Source of the DNA: Streptomyces roseifaciens
GTDB taxonomy: Bacteria; Actinomycetota; Actinomycetes; Streptomycetales; Streptomycetaceae
Direction of reading: 5' to 3'
NCBI RefSeq assembly: GCF_001445655.1
Contig: NZ_LNBE01000005.1
Coordinates: 62,001-126,000, forward strand
Length of the DNA stretch: 64,000 nt
Part shown: positions 49,549 through 57,250 of the stretch, piece after piece
Layout of the letters: each line of letters opens with the position of its first letter
Numbering within the stretch: position 1 is the first letter of the stretch
Program-made: the position numbers and the translations under genes
Notes under the pieces: generated by a model
What the model was told of the DNA's origin: nothing
Database searches by the model: none
Seen by the model: only the letters and a program-made list of their open reading frames with translations

Positions 49549-50493
49549 ATGGCTGACATTCACAAGAAGATCGGCAATCTCTCCGTCCACCCGTTGGCGC
49601 TCGGCGGCAATGTCTTCGGGTGGACAGCGGACGAGGCGGAATCCTTCGCCGTCCTCGACGCGTACGCGGCGGCGGGCGGCAATTTCATCGACACCGCCGA
49701 CGTCTACTCGGCCTGGGTCCCGGGCAACGAGGGCGGCGAGTCGGAGACCGTCATCGGCAATTGGTTCGCCTCGCGCGGCAACCGTGCCGACATCGTCCTC
49801 GCCACGAAGGTCGGCGCGGGCGTCCCGGAGCCGCGGGGCCTGCGTGCATCGGTGATCAAGGCGGGCGTGGAGGAATCCCTCCGCCGCCTGCGCACCGACT
49901 ACATCGACCTCTACTACACGCACTACGACGACCCGTCGGTACCGGTGGAGGAGTTCATCACCGCTCTCGACGCGCTGGTGAAGGAGGGCAAGGTCCGCGA
50001 GATAGCGGCCTCGAACATCACGCCGGAGCGCCTGCAGGAGTCGCTGGAGTTCTCGGAGGCATCGGGCCTGGCGAAGTACGTGGCGATCCAGCCCCACTAC
50101 AACCTGGTGTCGCGCGACACCTACGAGGGCGACCTGGCGGCGGTGGCGGAGAAGCACGGCCTGGCGGCCGTCCCGTACTTCGCCCTGGCCAAGGGTTTCC
50201 TCACGGGCAAGTACCGCCCGGGCACGACGGTGGACAGCGCCCGGGCGGAGGGCGCCGCGGAGTACCTGCAAACGGACCGCGGCCGCCGCGTCCTGACGGC
50301 CCTGGACGAGGTGGCAGCGGCCCACGAGGCCGAGCTCGCCACGGTCGCCCTGGCCTGGCTGGCGGCTCAGCCCACCGTGGCGACCCCCTTGGCCAGCGCC
50401 CGCACGGTGCAGCAGCTCAAGCCGCTGCTGGCGGTGGTGGACCTGAAGCTGACGGACGCGGAACTGAAGCGCCTGACGGAAGCGTCGGCGTAA
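49549..50493 (+). CDS. Aldo/keto reductase
   Basis: A 314-residue NADPH-dependent reductase. The catalytic tetrad is D48, Y53, K87 and H125 (FIDTADVY, LATK, YYTHYD). The sequence resembles the YajO/Tas-like group with GGNVFGW near the start. It starts 37 bp after the M23 stop. The substrate is unknown. Confidence 0.92.
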   Translation: MADIHKKIGNLSVHPLALGGNVFGWTADEAESFAVLDAYAAAGGNFIDTADVYSAWVPGNEGGESETVIGNWFASRGNRADIVLATKVGAGVPEPRGLRASVIKAGVEESLRRLRTDYIDLYYTHYDDPSVPVEEFITALDALVKEGKVREIAASNITPERLQESLEFSEASGLAKYVAIQPHYNLVSRDTYEGDLAAVAEKHGLAAVPYFALAKGFLTGKYRPGTTVDSARAEGAAEYLQTDRGRRVLTALDEVAAAHEAELATVALAWLAAQPTVATPLASARTVQQLKPLLAVVDLKLTDAELKRLTEASA

Positions 50494-50502
50494 TCAAGGC
50501 GG

Positions 50503-50537
50503 AGGGCTTCGAGCGGAAGAACACCGCTCGAAGCCCT
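50503..50537. terminator. Bidirectional terminator after the aldo/keto reductase
   Basis: AGGGCTTCGAGCGG (50503-50516) pairs perfectly with 50524-50537 (7-base loop). It fills the 48-bp gap between convergent stops. Confidence 0.85.
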
Positions 50538-50541
50538 TCCC

Positions 50542-50841
50542 TCAAGCCCGGCTCTCGGCCACCCAAGAGGCCAGGGCCACGGCCCCGGCGACCCCGAACA
50601 CGGCCGGCCAGGCCCCGACCTTCTTGGCAAGCGGATGCGACCCGGCAAACGCGGCAACGTACAGCCCGGTCAGCGCAGCAGCCTTGGGCGCCCCGACCTT
50701 CCCGGCCCACTGCCGGGCAGCCACCCCACCGGCCACAGCCAGCGCCGCCCCACCGAGCGGCCGCTTCTTGGTCCACCGAGCAACGCCATACCCACCGACA
50801 AGCCCACCAGCAGCAACAACAGCAGTAGGAACCTGAGCCAT
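50542..50841 (-). CDS. Small membrane-associated hypothetical protein
   Basis: A 99-residue Ala/Gly-rich protein (MAQVPTAVVAAGGLVGGYGV) with three weakly hydrophobic segments (about 6-20, 30-45 and 75-92) and basic turns (RWTKKRPLGG). ATG 50841 has GGAGG 6 bases upstream. It is a conserved Streptomyces type of unknown function. The gene ends the core segment; an accessory island starts after it. Confidence 0.7.
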   Translation of the reverse strand: MAQVPTAVVAAGGLVGGYGVARWTKKRPLGGAALAVAGGVAARQWAGKVGAPKAAALTGLYVAAFAGSHPLAKKVGAWPAVFGVAGAVALASWVAESRA

Positions 50842-51047
50842 CCCACACCTCCGCATCAAAGGACAACGACCTCGCCCAAAGCTAACTTCACAACCGGGCG
50901 CAGCGGCGAACCCGCGTGCCGTCGTCGAAGCCATGAGCCTGGGTAGGGACCGGTTGGGCGGGGGCTGTAGAGGCCCTCTTGACGTGATCACTGATGAGGT
51001 CAATCGTCTTGCAGCGGTGCGCAATCCACTGGGCAGCGGAGGCGATC

Positions 51048-51290
51048 ATGTCCCTAGTCTTCTTCGGCAAGGATCCCAACACCGATGGCGACGAGTGCCC
51101 CACGGTGTGGGTGGACGACCGGACAGCCGACCTTGTATTTCAGGGGTGGAGGGCCGACGAGGCGACCGAGAAGGAGTGCCTGATGGTCGGCCATATCCCG
51201 GAGACCGAGGCTGTCGTTCGTATCCCGGCACGCATGGTGCCGCTCATCCGGAAGGCGTGCGATGCCGCAGAGCGTACCGAGCTTCGCTGA
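51048..51290 (+). CDS. Small hypothetical protein, first gene of a DUF6879/Scr1 module
   Basis: An 80-residue soluble protein (MSLVFFGKDPNTDGDECPTV) with VDDRTADLVFQGWRAD and ETEAVVRIPARMVPLIRKAC. I do not know its function, but proteins of this form are, to my knowledge, recurrently encoded next to DUF6879 genes in Streptomyces. ATG 51048 has GGAGG 5 bases upstream. It overlaps the next gene by 29 bp, so the two are translationally linked. Confidence 0.7.
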   Translation: MSLVFFGKDPNTDGDECPTVWVDDRTADLVFQGWRADEATEKECLMVGHIPETEAVVRIPARMVPLIRKACDAAERTELR

Positions 51291-51786
51291 AATGATGGCC
51301 GGCTGCCGGCACTCGGCCGTTCATCTGGAGATGCGGGACACGTACGGGATCGCACCGGAGGCGGCAGAGTTCGAGGCATGGAAGGCCGGGGACGACAGCA
51401 GCCGACACGACCGGACGGGCCGACGCCGCGCTTGGCTGGATCTTGTACGGGAAACGGTCGGACGCGGCGTGGCCGTACGTCGTGCCCGAATCGTCTCGGA
51501 ACCTGTCTCCGAGTACATCCGTTTCGAGCATGCGGGAACGGGGCTGAATATCGAAGCTGGCGAAGAGATCCGCTGGCTGCCCAGGCGGCAGGCTTCGGAT
51601 ATCGCCTTGCCCGGTAACGACTTCTGGCTGTTCGACGAGCGGGTAGTGCGGTTCAACCACTTCACCGGTGACGGCGCATCCGCCGGCCCCGAAGTGGCCG
51701 ATGAGGCCGCAGTGGTGCGGCTCTGCGCCTCGGCATTCGAGACAGTGTGGGCGCGCGGCGTCCCGCACGACAGCTTCAAGGTCTGA
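51262..51786 (+). CDS. DUF6879 family protein
   Basis: A 174-residue protein. The start PSFAEMMAGCRHSAVHLEMR and the centre VRRARIVSEPVSEYIRFEHA, GLNIEAGEEIRWLPRRQASD and NDFWLFDERVVRFNHFTGDG are characteristic of DUF6879, which lacks a known biochemical role and nearly always accompanies an Scr1-like XRE regulator. ATG 51262 lies 6 bases after GGAAGG; ATG 51292 would give a version 10 residues shorter. It may be the effector or sensor controlled by the next gene. Confidence 0.85.
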   Translation: MPQSVPSFAEMMAGCRHSAVHLEMRDTYGIAPEAAEFEAWKAGDDSSRHDRTGRRRAWLDLVRETVGRGVAVRRARIVSEPVSEYIRFEHAGTGLNIEAGEEIRWLPRRQASDIALPGNDFWLFDERVVRFNHFTGDGASAGPEVADEAAVVRLCASAFETVWARGVPHDSFKV

Positions 51787-51811
51787 TCGGCTAACCGCCG
51801 GACCACAGCTC

Positions 51812-52663
51812 ATGTCCTCATCCCCGTCGTCCAGTGCTCAAGCGGCCCGTGAAGCGCTGGCAGCGCGCCTGCGGGAGCTGCGCCTGGACGCGGGGCTGTC
51901 AGGCCGCGACGTGGCCGCCCGGTGCGATTGGCACCCGGCCAAGTCCTCCCGGTTGGAGAACGCGAGGACCGGGCCCTCGGACGACGACATCCGGGCGTGG
52001 TGCCGCGCCTGTGGTGCCGAAGACCAGGCAGCCGATCTGATCGCCGCGAGCCATACCGCCGAGTCCATGTACGTCCAGTGGCGACGCCTCCAGCGCACGG
52101 GACTGCGCAGACTCCAAGAGTCGTACGTCCCTCTGTATGAACGGACACGACACTTCCGCGTCTACTCCTCCAGAGTCGTCCCCGGCGTGCTCCAGACCGA
52201 GGAGTACGCCCGCGCCCTGCTTGCCACGATCGCCGGCTTCCGCCAGCTGCCGGACGATTCAGCCGAGGCCGCGTCAGCACGCGTCGCGCGCTCCCACGTG
52301 ATCCGGGAAGGCGGCCACAGCTTCGCTCTGCTCATGGAAGAGGACGTTCTCTACTACCGCTACGGCGACGCCCGGGCCATGTCCGCCCAGCTGGGCTACC
52401 TGCTGTCCGTCATGCCGTTGCCGTCCGTCTCGTTGGGGATCATCCCGCGCGCGGCTCCTCGGCGTATGTGGGGGCAGGAAACGTTCACCATGTTCGATGA
52501 TCAACGGGTCCACGTGGAGCTGCTGACAGCCAAGGTCACCGTCACACAACCGAGCGATGTCGTCACATACGCACGGGCGTTCGCCGAACTGTCCAAGATG
52601 GCGGTCCACGGAAGTGAGGCCCGAGCACTGGTCGCAGCTGCCATCGGCGTCCTCGAAGGGTGA
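51812..52663 (+). CDS. Scr1-type XRE family regulator (partner of DUF6879)
   Basis: A 283-residue protein. The N-terminal XRE HTH covers about 15-60 (RLRELRLDAGLSGRDVAARC, DWHPAKSSRLENART). The rest is the Scr1 domain: ESYVPLYERTRHFRVYSSRV, VPGVLQTEEYARALLATIAG, and the C-terminal YARAFAELSKMAVHGSEARA. Scr1-type regulators are known in Streptomyces to pair with DUF397 or DUF6879 proteins and to affect development and antibiotic production. It starts 25 bp after DUF6879 with no clear ribosome site, so it probably depends on coupling. Confidence 0.88.
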   Translation: MSSSPSSSAQAAREALAARLRELRLDAGLSGRDVAARCDWHPAKSSRLENARTGPSDDDIRAWCRACGAEDQAADLIAASHTAESMYVQWRRLQRTGLRRLQESYVPLYERTRHFRVYSSRVVPGVLQTEEYARALLATIAGFRQLPDDSAEAASARVARSHVIREGGHSFALLMEEDVLYYRYGDARAMSAQLGYLLSVMPLPSVSLGIIPRAAPRRMWGQETFTMFDDQRVHVELLTAKVTVTQPSDVVTYARAFAELSKMAVHGSEARALVAAAIGVLEG

Positions 52664-52894
52664 TCGCCTTGCAATCGCCTGCAATCTCATTGATGCCGAC
52701 GTTCCCCTGTCCCTAGCGTGTGCAGCGCCATCCGCCCCGGCCCTGGGTTGAGACCCGTCCTGCCGAGGGCGGTTGCTGGCCATGGTGATGGCCAGCGGTG
52801 ACTGAACGGAGGCGCCGGCCTGCTCTGACCCGCACCACAACGATGCGACGGACGACAGGGCACCTGCCACTGGCGCCCCATGCGTAGATGCTGG

Positions 52895-53770
52895 TCAGCG
52901 CCGTGCCCGTGCCAGAGCGCGCAACTGGGAGACGTGACTGCGGACGGCAGCTTGTACCTCGCCCAGCGGGTCCGAGGACGGCACGTCACCGCGACAGGGG
53001 CGGCACAGGCCGCCGGACAGGGCTTCGGGGCGGCCGGGGACGCCGCAACCGGTGCACTCCATGACGCGGTGGGGTGCCGAGGCCACCCCGTACGGGACCT
53101 GGAAAGGCTCAGGCGGCAGCCTGTCGATGAGCCTCTTGCGGGTGAATGCCCCTGGGCAGTGGATGACGTCAGGGAGCCCGGTCGTGAGGATCCGCGCGAA
53201 TTCCAACGGCGTGACGCCGCGCGCGAACCACTCGGCGGCGAGGCCTTCGAGGGCGGAGCACTCGGCGGCGGAGAGCGTCAGACGGGGGTCGGAACAGCCG
53301 AGGGTCGCCAGGGCGATGTAGGCGGGGGAGCACTCGTTTCGCGCCTTCTCACTCTCTGGCCCAGGGGGCGAGGAGGCGGCCGACGAAGGCGCGCCCTGCC
53401 CGGACGTACGAGCGAGGAAGGCCTCCCACCAGGCGTCGTCCCGCGCGGTCCGGGAGAAGTACGAGCGGGACACCCACTGCGTATGGCCTTCGCCGACGAC
53501 TTCCCTGATACGGCGCAGGTGGCCGGCCGCGGACAGGACCTTGAGGGCGGAGGCCACGGCTTGCTGCCCGTAGGCGGGGAGCTCCTTGGCGAGGGTCTTG
53601 ATGTCGACGGCGGCGCCGTCGGGAAGCCGGTCGATGTGAGCGGCGATGGACGCCTCGCGGGCGGGGAGGTGAGCGAAGTCGCCCCGGCCGCGCGGGGCTT
53701 GATCGGGTGCGGTCCGCTTGCCGTATCCGGACGCGGCCATGGGGGGAGCGATAAGGTTGGCGACAGCCAC
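52895..53770 (-). CDS. Winged-helix protein with C-terminal Cys-rich ribbon, accessory
   Basis: A 291-residue protein. Residues about 35-85 read as a winged HTH (AREASIAAHIDRLPDGAAVD, IKTLAKELPAYGQQAVASAL, KVLSAAGHLRRIREVV). The centre (AAECSALEGLAAEWFARGVT) is helical, and the C-terminus has CTGCGVPGRPEALSGGLCRP plus C, a likely zinc ribbon. GTG 53770 has AGGA 8 bases upstream. The target is unknown. It is convergent with the Scr1 gene upstream. The 231 bp between them hold no gene that I can see. Confidence 0.7.
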   Translation of the reverse strand: MAVANLIAPPMAASGYGKRTAPDQAPRGRGDFAHLPAREASIAAHIDRLPDGAAVDIKTLAKELPAYGQQAVASALKVLSAAGHLRRIREVVGEGHTQWVSRSYFSRTARDDAWWEAFLARTSGQGAPSSAASSPPGPESEKARNECSPAYIALATLGCSDPRLTLSAAECSALEGLAAEWFARGVTPLEFARILTTGLPDVIHCPGAFTRKRLIDRLPPEPFQVPYGVASAPHRVMECTGCGVPGRPEALSGGLCRPCRGDVPSSDPLGEVQAAVRSHVSQLRALARARR

Positions 53771-54083
53771 GGGATCAGTCCTGTGATCTTGGTGGTCAAA
53801 CCCCGGCCTGGTGTTGGTAGCACCGGTGCCGGGGTTGTTCGTTGTGGCGCACGCTACACGCCGACAGCGAGGCGTGGCGACTCGGTTGCACAAAGTCAAC
53901 AGGTGTGCTTACGCGCACGCCCACGCGAGCTGGGCGGGAGGGTGGGTAAGCCTCACCACCCATTCCTCACATGGACCGCTCGAATCCCGACTCCCGAATC
54001 TCGGAGGTGCAAATCTCCTGGTGCCGTCGACGGGAGGGCATGGGCCACCGCCGTGCCCCGAGCTTCGGGTCGCAGGTTGATGC
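53771..54083. other. Gene-free spacer in the accessory island
   Basis: These 313 bp hold the promoter of the winged-helix gene on the minus strand and the 3' flank of the DUF397 gene. GGGTGG with CCACCC near 53940-53960 could form a small hairpin. No gene was recognised. Confidence 0.5.
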
Positions 54084-54299
54084 TCAGTCGAGCTTGCCGC
54101 CCCTTATGCCTACGACAAATCCACCCCAGGCGGCGTAAGAGAAGGCGAGAACTGCCCCCACCGCCTGCTTCGAATCACGGATGACTGCGGTCCCGTCGGC
54201 AGTGAAGGCGGCCTCCAGGCACTCGCCCCCCGTGCCGTTGCTGTAGCTGCTCTTGAACCAACCTGTCTGGGTGCCTATGGCAGGTGGCGTTCTGCTCAT
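54084..54299 (-). CDS. DUF397 domain protein (Scr2/BldB-neighbour type)
   Basis: A 71-residue protein with the full DUF397 signature: GWFKSSYSNGTGGECLEAAF, VIRDSKQ and LAFSYAAWGGFVVGIRGGKL. DUF397 proteins pair with Scr1-type XRE regulators; in S. coelicolor such pairs act in an activator or toxin-antitoxin-like way. Its ATG shares one base with the TGA of the XRE gene before it (TGATG at 54297-54301), so they are tightly coupled. Confidence 0.93.
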   Translation of the reverse strand: MSRTPPAIGTQTGWFKSSYSNGTGGECLEAAFTADGTAVIRDSKQAVGAVLAFSYAAWGGFVVGIRGGKLD

Positions 54300-55144
54300 C
54301 AGGAGTACTCCTCTAGGGCGCGCTTGATCAGTGCAGCTGACTGCGGCGGGCTCGCAGCGATGGCCCGCATGCTGTCGAATGCCTTCACGTACTGGCCGAC
54401 GTCATCGGGAGATTCCAGGTAGAACGCATCGGTCAATCCGTCTCGGTAGACGACATCTGGATCGGCCTGCTCAGGGAAGCCAAGGATCGTGAACGCTCCC
54501 GTCGCAGGGTAGGACCCTGCGTCGAAGGGCAGAACCTGCAGCGTCACGTTCTTCAGCTGGCTTGTAGCGAGCATATATTCGAGTTGCGCACACATCAGGG
54601 CCTTGTCGCCCACGATGTGGCGTAGCACGCTCTCGTGCACGATGGCCCAGAGGTCCGGCGGGTTCGCGCGGCGGAGGATCGCCTGGCGCTCCATACGGAC
54701 ATTCACGTGGCGCTCGAGTTCTTCCCCCTCAAGCTGGGAAGACGCCCGATGTAGCTCGGCCGTGTAGGCGGGCGTCTGCATGAGCCCAGGCACGAACTCG
54801 CACTGGTACTGGCGCAAGCTTGATGCGCCCTGTTCCAGCCCGATGTACACGGAGAACCATGGTGGAACCGCTGCGCCGTGAGCGTGCCACCAGCCTCGGA
54901 GTTTGGAGTCCTTGGCCAGCTGCATGAGGAACTCGCGCAGTTCGTCGGTGGTGCCGTAGAAGCGGCACAAGGCGCCGATGTCGGATGGCTGCACCCTCCC
55001 GCTGCCAGTCTCCAGCCGGTTGACCTTCGAACCGCTCCAGTGCAGAGCCGCACCTACTTCGTTGCACGTCAGTTCATGGTCCTCGCGCAGCTTCTTGAGC
55101 TCGATGGCCAGTCGGCGACGGCGAGCGGTTGGCGATCCTGTCAC
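54299..55144 (-). CDS. Scr1/WhiJ-type XRE family regulator
   Basis: A 281-residue protein. The XRE HTH covers about 10-65 (RLAIELKKLREDHELTCNEV, GAALHWSGSKVNRLETGSGR). The Scr1 domain follows: YIGLEQGASSLRQYQCEFVP, GLMQTPAYTAELHRASSQLE, and ESVLRHIVGDKALMCAQLEY. GTG 55144 has AGGAGG 5 bases upstream. Next to a DUF397 gene and divergent from an HATPase it makes a WhiJ-like cluster, the type known to modulate Streptomyces differentiation. Confidence 0.93.
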   Translation of the reverse strand: MTGSPTARRRRLAIELKKLREDHELTCNEVGAALHWSGSKVNRLETGSGRVQPSDIGALCRFYGTTDELREFLMQLAKDSKLRGWWHAHGAAVPPWFSVYIGLEQGASSLRQYQCEFVPGLMQTPAYTAELHRASSQLEGEELERHVNVRMERQAILRRANPPDLWAIVHESVLRHIVGDKALMCAQLEYMLATSQLKNVTLQVLPFDAGSYPATGAFTILGFPEQADPDVVYRDGLTDAFYLESPDDVGQYVKAFDSMRAIAASPPQSAALIKRALEEYS

Positions 55145-55322
55145 TTCAACCTCCTGAGACCTGAGGGGTGTTCAGTCCAGCCGAAGCTCCCAACCTGGCC
55201 AATCACCCGATGGGGGGAATCCTGCGCTGCATATTGCATGGCGGGATCTGCACAGTGTCATCCTCGTCTCAGCAGCGGCGGCTTGGCGCCGTTCAGAAGG
55301 GCTAGGAGGGGTGCGACCAGGC

Positions 55323-55967
55323 ATGGACATCAAGCGCTGTAGGCCGGTGGAGCTCTGGCAGGTGCCGTTCCTGGCGGTTCCGGAGAGGGTCGACCAGCTC
55401 TGCCGGACTCTCCAAGGCCCCTTGAAGCTCTGGGGACTGCCCGACCTTGTAGGCCCTGCTCAGCTATGCATGGCGGAGTTGGTCACCAACGTGATCACCC
55501 ATGTCGGCGTGGGAACGCCGACATGGGTGACGGTCTCCCTGGAGGGGGCGTGTGTCCGGATCGAAGTCCGAGACCCCGGCCCGCACCGACTCGCTCCACA
55601 GGAGCAGCGGCGTGGCCGGAGCCTTGCCGAGAAGCTGGCCGTTCGCTGGGGCGTGGCTTCTCAAGACCACGGGAAGACGTCCTGGTGCGAGCTTGCTACG
55701 GGCCTTCCCGCCACGGAGGCCCACCCGGCGGATCTTCGAGTGGTCGGTGCCGAGGCCGTCCTCACGCTCTACGGCCGGGGGCCTGCCTGGGGAAGAGCCC
55801 ACTCTCCACTCCACCGAGCCGCGTCCGAGGAGGCTGCGACCGACCTCATCGTCGACCTCCTCCACTGGCTCAGAGCCCATGGCACCGACCCGGACACGGC
55901 CCTGGACCGCGCGCAGACGCGCTACGAAGCAGGGGCGGCGCAAGGGGTGCGGCTCACCGACGATTAG
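55323..55967 (+). CDS. HATPase-domain protein (anti-sigma/AbaA-like)
   Basis: A 214-residue protein with a GHKL ATPase fold: N box MAELVTNVITHV (N56), G1 box VRDPGPHRL and a later GRSLAEKLAVRWGV. It resembles the anti-sigma-like ATPases encoded beside WhiJ-type XRE/DUF397 pairs. The C-terminal 90 residues are an extra helical part with no known domain. ATG 55323 follows GGAGGGG by 13 bases; GTG 55311 is possible. Its stop overlaps the stop of the convergent SRA-HNH gene by 4 bp. Confidence 0.85.
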   Translation: MDIKRCRPVELWQVPFLAVPERVDQLCRTLQGPLKLWGLPDLVGPAQLCMAELVTNVITHVGVGTPTWVTVSLEGACVRIEVRDPGPHRLAPQEQRRGRSLAEKLAVRWGVASQDHGKTSWCELATGLPATEAHPADLRVVGAEAVLTLYGRGPAWGRAHSPLHRAASEEAATDLIVDLLHWLRAHGTDPDTALDRAQTRYEAGAAQGVRLTDD

Positions 55968-57229
55968 TCCGTGCCCGGGGCCTTCTGCGACTCGTGGTGA
56001 TCGCGGTGGTGCTTGAGGTGCTCGGCGTTTATGGGGTGTTCGGGGTGCTGACGCAACTTATAGCCATGCTGCTGGGATCCGCGCTCAGCGACCGTGCCAT
56101 CTGCATTGATGATTATCATCCCAAAGTCGAATTCCACGTGGTGATTCGGGCAGAGACACAGCACGTTATCGGTTGTGTCTGGTCCGTTGTGCGGACGGCC
56201 GAGTGGGCGTACGTGAGCGGCCTCCGCATAGGCGCCCGTGGGGGTCTCGATGCGAGTTCCGCAGACCTGGCACGTGTGGTTGTGTATCTTCTTCACCCAG
56301 TTGGCGACGGCAGTGCTTCTGATGATGCGCTGCGTTTCACCCTTCTTGCGGTCTGGGGTGTCATTCCCGGTGGGCTGGGATCCAAGGGCGGGTGCAGTAG
56401 CGGGTGTTTTCCGGGGCGAACGGGAGAACTTTGCCGCGTTTATGGCCGCGTTACGGTCGATGGAGTCAGGGGAGGCAACGGCGCGCAGCTGATATCTCCA
56501 CACCAAGGACCCGGACGTTCCACGCTGCGACCAGTGTTTCTCGACGCGGTAGAGCCCGTCGTACCGCAGCCCCTCTGATGGTGAGTGTTCTCGGTCACCG
56601 CTGGATCCGCGGATGACGCGGACCGGTCTGCCTGTGGCAATGCTGTTGACGAGTGCTGCGTTTCCGAGTGTCAGGACTTGGTCTTTGACCTGGCGCTTGG
56701 TGGCCTGGTCTTGGCCGCCCTGCCCGGTGTAGATAATTTCGTCACCGTAGTCTTCGTCGTCCTCGTACCCGCCCGAAACGACGATGGACTTCGCCTCTTC
56801 GCTTGCCTTTCCCCAAATGCCACCTTGCAGGTGCGCGTGAACCCCAGCGGCACGTAGGGCTCGACGGTTTGGGAAGCCCATCCCTACGGGAACATAGGGC
56901 GGATGGCCGAAGCCGTCGAACGGCTTCTCTAGCAGGCCTGCAGTGAGTAGGAGTGGCTCCCATGGGTCGTTCGGAAAGTATTCAGCAAGGAGTGCTGTCA
57001 CCTCCCGGGCGACACCGTTGGCTGCAAGGAGCTCGTAGAGGGTGCTCTCGAGCCCGACTCTGGTGTCGTCAGCCGCGCTGCGTTGGGTAGCTGCACGGCC
57101 AATCGCCTCGAGATGACGACGGGCGTCGTCCGGCCCGTTCTGTTTCCCCAACTCCCATTTAGCCCGCAGAGAAGCAAGTACCTCTGAAAGGCTGGGAGCA
57201 GAACCGGAACCGATCTCGCTTTCAGACAC
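55964..57229 (-). CDS. SRA (YDG)-HNH nuclease, probable modification-dependent restriction endonuclease
   Basis: A 421-residue protein. Residues 1-110 are helical. An SRA/YDG domain covers about 112-252 (GGIWGKASEEAKSIVVSGGY, DEIIYTGQGGQD, LVNSIATGRPVRVIRGSSGD); in this family it flips and reads methylated or hydroxymethylated cytosine. An HNH nuclease follows a basic linker at about 318-368 with C320, C323, H339 (AEAAHVRPLG), N355 and H363-H364 (CLCPNHHVEF). This layout is that of type IV SRA-HNH enzymes such as TagI and the Streptomyces McrA group. GTG 57229 has AGGAG 10 bases upstream. GC is visibly lower than in the flanking core genes, suggesting acquisition. Confidence 0.9.
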   Translation of the reverse strand: MSESEIGSGSAPSLSEVLASLRAKWELGKQNGPDDARRHLEAIGRAATQRSAADDTRVGLESTLYELLAANGVAREVTALLAEYFPNDPWEPLLLTAGLLEKPFDGFGHPPYVPVGMGFPNRRALRAAGVHAHLQGGIWGKASEEAKSIVVSGGYEDDEDYGDEIIYTGQGGQDQATKRQVKDQVLTLGNAALVNSIATGRPVRVIRGSSGDREHSPSEGLRYDGLYRVEKHWSQRGTSGSLVWRYQLRAVASPDSIDRNAAINAAKFSRSPRKTPATAPALGSQPTGNDTPDRKKGETQRIIRSTAVANWVKKIHNHTCQVCGTRIETPTGAYAEAAHVRPLGRPHNGPDTTDNVLCLCPNHHVEFDFGMIIINADGTVAERGSQQHGYKLRQHPEHPINAEHLKHHRDHHESQKAPGTD

Positions 57230-57250
57230 TCTTCACGCTCCTAGGTATGT

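Noticed and set aside
53965..54030. T-arm-like sequence (CTCGAATCCC, GGTGCAAATCTCC) suggesting a tRNA or attachment-site remnant
   Set aside because: No matching acceptor, D or anticodon arms could be drawn; no second copy marks the far end of the island.
50866..57235. Integrative element or prophage
   Set aside because: No integrase, excisionase, replication gene or direct-repeat ends were found, so it is called an accessory island only.
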